Positions 5,631-7,874 of a DNA stretch of 7,874 bases are shown one piece after another (positions within the stretch are counted from its first letter, which is position 1; the number at the start of each line of letters is the position of its first letter). The notes under the pieces were generated by a model. The model was not told where the DNA came from. It saw only the letters and a program-made list of their open reading frames with translations, and searched no databases. Source of the stretch: an uncultured Coriobacteriia bacterium (GTDB lineage Bacteria > Actinomycetota > Coriobacteriia > Coriobacteriales > QAMH01); assembly GCA_902478425.1 (NCBI GenBank), contig CABSKV010000066.1, forward strand, positions 1 to 7,874, written 5' to 3'. A program made the translations under genes and the position numbers.

Positions 5631-6110
5631 ATGGCGAACAACGCAAATGATGTGGTCCTGACCGCAGACGGCAAGGCAAAGCTCGAGGAAGAGCTTCACT
5701 ACCTCGAGAACGACAAGCGCGACGAGGTCGGCGAGCGCATTCGCATCGCGCGCGAGTTCGGCGACATCTCCGAGAACTCCGAATACGACGACGCCAAGAA
5801 CGAGCAGGCCATTCTCGAGCAGCGCATCGCCGAGATCAACGATGTTCTCGCGAACGCCCAGGTCGTCGACACTCCCAAAAAGGGCAACCGCGTCGTCATC
5901 GGCTCGACGGTCACGCTGACCGACGACGATGGCCGCGAGCGCGTCTTCACCATCGTCGGTGGCGCCGAGGCCGATAGTGCTCAGGGCAAGATCTCGAACG
6001 AGTCTCCCGTGGGCGCTGCCGTGCTCGGCCACAAGAAGGGCGATGTCATCGAGTACGAGGGCCCGACTGGCCGCAAGATGAAGTTCACGCTCACGAAGGT
6101 CGGCCACTAG
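5631..6110 (+). CDS. greA: transcription elongation factor GreA
   Basis: 159 residues, the normal GreA length. It enters the secondary channel of RNA polymerase and stimulates cleavage of backtracked RNA. The N-terminal coiled coil covers about residues 9-75. Its tip carries EFGDISENSEYDDAKNEQ, with acidic Asp45 and Glu48 matching the catalytic tip residues of the family. The C-terminal FKBP-like domain covers about 80-159 and includes GKISNESPVGAAVLGHKKGD. A GGAG at 5617-5620 lies 10 bases before ATG 5631. The gap to tatA is 75 bases with no terminator seen, so read-through from tatA is possible. lysS follows after 2 bases, so the pair is surely one transcript. Confidence 0.97.
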   Translation: MANNANDVVLTADGKAKLEEELHYLENDKRDEVGERIRIAREFGDISENSEYDDAKNEQAILEQRIAEINDVLANAQVVDTPKKGNRVVIGSTVTLTDDDGRERVFTIVGGAEADSAQGKISNESPVGAAVLGHKKGDVIEYEGPTGRKMKFTLTKVGH

Positions 6111-6112
6111 TC

Positions 6113-7603
6113 ATGACCGATGCACAAGAGGAGATCGTCGACGACCCCGTAGAGGTTCGCCGCAACAAACGCCAGGCGCTCATCGATGCAGGCCGCGATC
6201 CGTACGGCCATGCCTTTGCAAGCTCACATACGGTCGAGCAGCTCGACGAGCAGTACGCCCATCTCGAAGACGGCCAAGACACCGAGGACGAAGTCGCCAT
6301 CGCGGGCCGCGTCATGGCCAAGCGTGCGCAGGGCAAGGTCGCCTTCCTCGAGCTCATGGACCATACGGGCACCATTCAGCTCTTCTGCCGTATCAATGCC
6401 TTGGGCGAAGATGCCTTCGAGGAGCTGAAGGACCTGGACGTTGGCGACTGGATTGCCGTGCGCGGCACCATGATGCGCACGCGTCGCGGTCAGCTTTCCG
6501 TGGCCGTCTCCTCGTTCGAGCTCATGTCCAAGAGCCTGCGCCCGCTTCCCGAGAAGTTCCACGGTCTGCAGGACAAGGAGACCCGCTATCGCCAGCGCTA
6601 TGTCGACTTGGTCGTGAATCCCGAGGTTCGCGAGACCTTCAAGAAGCGCTCGCGCATCATCTCCGCCATCCGCCGCTTCATGGAAGACGAGGGCTATTAC
6701 GAGGTCGAGACGCCGTTCTTGAACCCGATTATCGGCGGCGCGAACGCAAAGCCCTTCATCACGCACTTCAACGCGCTTGATCGCGACTACTATCTGCGCA
6801 TCGCCACGGAGCTTCCCTTGAAGCGTCTGCTCGTCGGCGGTTTTCCCAAGGTGTTCGAGCTGGGACGCATCTTCCGCAACGAAGGCATGGATCCCTATCA
6901 CAATCCCGAGTTCACCACGATGGAGGCCTATGAGGCCTTTGGCGACCTCGAGTCCATGATGGACTTGGCCGAAGGCTGCTTCAAGGCTGCGGCCGAGGCT
7001 GCCTGTGGCACGCTGCAGATCGAGTATCAGGGCACGCCCATCGACTTGTCGGGCGATTGGCGCCGCGCGACCATGATGGAGCTAGCCAGCGAGCATGCGG
7101 GCGAGGACGTCTCCTTCGACCGCACGCGCGAAGAGCTCGTGGCCATCTTGGAGAAGAACGGTGGCCATGCCGAGGCTGCCTGGGGCAAGGGCAAGCTTAT
7201 CGCCGAGATCTTCGAGGCAGTTGCCGAGGAGAAGATCATCCAGCCCACCTTCGTCATCGATCATCCGCTCGAGATCTCCCCGCTCGCGAAGAAGCATCCG
7301 GACAATCCTGAACTCACCCAGCGCTTCGAGCTGTTCATCTTAGGGCATGAGTACGCCAATGCCTTCACCGAGCTCAACGATCCGGTCGACCAGGCCGAGC
7401 GCTTCATGGAGCAGGTCAAGGCAAAGGATATGGGCGACGACGAGGCCATGGGCTTTGACGCGGATTACATTCGCGCGCTCGAGTACGGCATGCCTCCGGC
7501 CGGTGGCATCGGCATCGGCATCGACAGGCTCACCATGCTGCTCACCGATGCGCCCACCATTCGCGACGTGCTGCTGTTTCCCCACATGAGGGATGAGGCG
7601 TGA
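6113..7603 (+). CDS. lysS: class II lysyl-tRNA synthetase
   Basis: 496 residues, full length for bacterial LysRS. It charges tRNA-Lys with lysine using ATP in the cytosol. The N-terminal helix and OB-fold anticodon-binding domain span about residues 1-165 (for example GRVMAKRAQGKVAFLELMD). The linker KETRYRQRYVDLVVN leads into motif 1 near 179-206. Motif 2 is around FRNEGMD at 254-260 followed by HNPEFTTMEAYEAF. Motif 3 is GGIGIGIDRL at 464-473, followed by RDVLLFPHMR close to the C-terminus. ATG 6113 is two bases after the greA stop, so translation is probably coupled; greA-lysS adjacency is common in bacteria. All three class II motifs are intact. No clear terminator is seen in the following 100 bases. 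Confidence 0.98.
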   Translation: MTDAQEEIVDDPVEVRRNKRQALIDAGRDPYGHAFASSHTVEQLDEQYAHLEDGQDTEDEVAIAGRVMAKRAQGKVAFLELMDHTGTIQLFCRINALGEDAFEELKDLDVGDWIAVRGTMMRTRRGQLSVAVSSFELMSKSLRPLPEKFHGLQDKETRYRQRYVDLVVNPEVRETFKKRSRIISAIRRFMEDEGYYEVETPFLNPIIGGANAKPFITHFNALDRDYYLRIATELPLKRLLVGGFPKVFELGRIFRNEGMDPYHNPEFTTMEAYEAFGDLESMMDLAEGCFKAAAEAACGTLQIEYQGTPIDLSGDWRRATMMELASEHAGEDVSFDRTREELVAILEKNGGHAEAAWGKGKLIAEIFEAVAEEKIIQPTFVIDHPLEISPLAKKHPDNPELTQRFELFILGHEYANAFTELNDPVDQAERFMEQVKAKDMGDDEAMGFDADYIRALEYGMPPAGGIGIGIDRLTMLLTDAPTIRDVLLFPHMRDEA

Positions 7604-7700
7604 GAGGCGGTTGCTTGAACGGATCAGGCGTTTGCAGAAGTTCTATCTAAAGGCCGCGCTCTGAAGTAACATATTGGTTTGAGATACTTCATTCATTTCC

Positions 7701-7706
7701 AAGGAG
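7701..7706 (+). promoter_or_regulatory. strong ribosome binding site of the glutaredoxin-like gene
   Basis: AAGGAG lies 6 bases before ATG 7713 and decides that start. The 109 bases between lysS and this gene hold only weak -10-like sequences (such as TAACAT at 7667-7672) and no clear terminator. Confidence 0.8.
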
Positions 7707-7712
7707 TCTAGT

Positions 7713-7874
7713 ATGAGATTCGACAATATGGTTCTATACATCAAGCCCGGATGCCCGTTCTGCAGCAAGGTCATGCTTTTCATGGAAGAAAACGGCATCG
7801 AGATGAAAATCCTCGATTCGACCGAGCCGGAGAACAGCCAGGCGCTTCTCGACATGAATGGCACGACGCAGGTG
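7713..7874 (+). CDS. glutaredoxin-like thiol-disulfide protein, 3' truncated by window
   Basis: The first 54 residues are visible. The pattern is the thioredoxin-fold start of glutaredoxins: a short beta strand (MVLYIKPG) and the dithiol motif C-P-F-C at residues 14-17. A helix (SKVMLFMEENGIE) and a second strand (MKILDS) follow. The fragment ends in NGTTQV, where glutaredoxins normally continue with the cis-proline, just past the window. It is predicted to act as a cytosolic dithiol reductase with glutathione or another low-molecular thiol. AT content just upstream is higher than in the neighbours, fitting a separate transcription start. The family is likely; whether the full protein is a single domain cannot be seen. 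Confidence 0.85.
   Translation, partial: MRFDNMVLYIKPGCPFCSKVMLFMEENGIEMKILDSTEPENSQALLDMNGTTQV

Overview
The window looks like a piece of a high-GC actinobacterial chromosome. The best guess is class Coriobacteriia (Eggerthella/Slackia-like). The reasons are uniformly GC-rich codon use, a run of secreted NlpC/P60 proteins with PcsB/RipA-type coiled-coil N-termini, an idsA-like polyprenyl synthase and a greA-lysS pair. This taxonomic call is an inference from gene content, not from a marker gene. All genes supported here are on the + strand, and no mobile element or CRISPR array was seen.

Layout. (1) Positions 2-1692: the 3' part of a trans-polyprenyl diphosphate synthase, followed after 8 bases by a cytoplasmic protein with two peptidoglycan-binding-like domains. 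That protein's C-terminus resembles a catalytically dead amidase, so the whole looks like the MurA-regulator CwlM. (2) Positions 1939-4962: three tandem secreted NlpC/P60 cell-wall peptidases (called A, B and C here). A and B share a gapless coiled-coil N-terminal half. A and C share a nearly identical catalytic half. B carries a twin-arginine (Tat) type signal peptide, while A and C carry Sec type. (3) Positions 5008-5158: a self-contained tRNA-Pro(CGG) unit with an extended -10 promoter and a strong intrinsic terminator. (4) Positions 5229-7603: tatA, greA and lysS, the last two nearly abutting. (5) Positions 7713-7874: the beginning of a glutaredoxin-like gene cut by the window end.

How they may fit together. 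The first two thirds is plausibly an envelope-biogenesis neighbourhood. It combines a prenyl diphosphate maker (quinone or carrier-lipid chain), a candidate regulator of peptidoglycan precursor synthesis, and three peptidoglycan endopeptidases. A Tat translocase subunit lies downstream and could serve peptidase B. The last third is housekeeping (transcript-cleavage factor and lysyl-tRNA synthetase).

The most interesting points are the mosaic relation among the three peptidases, the split of export routes between paralogues, the probable pseudo-amidase, and the dyad and direct-repeat sequences in front of peptidases A and B.
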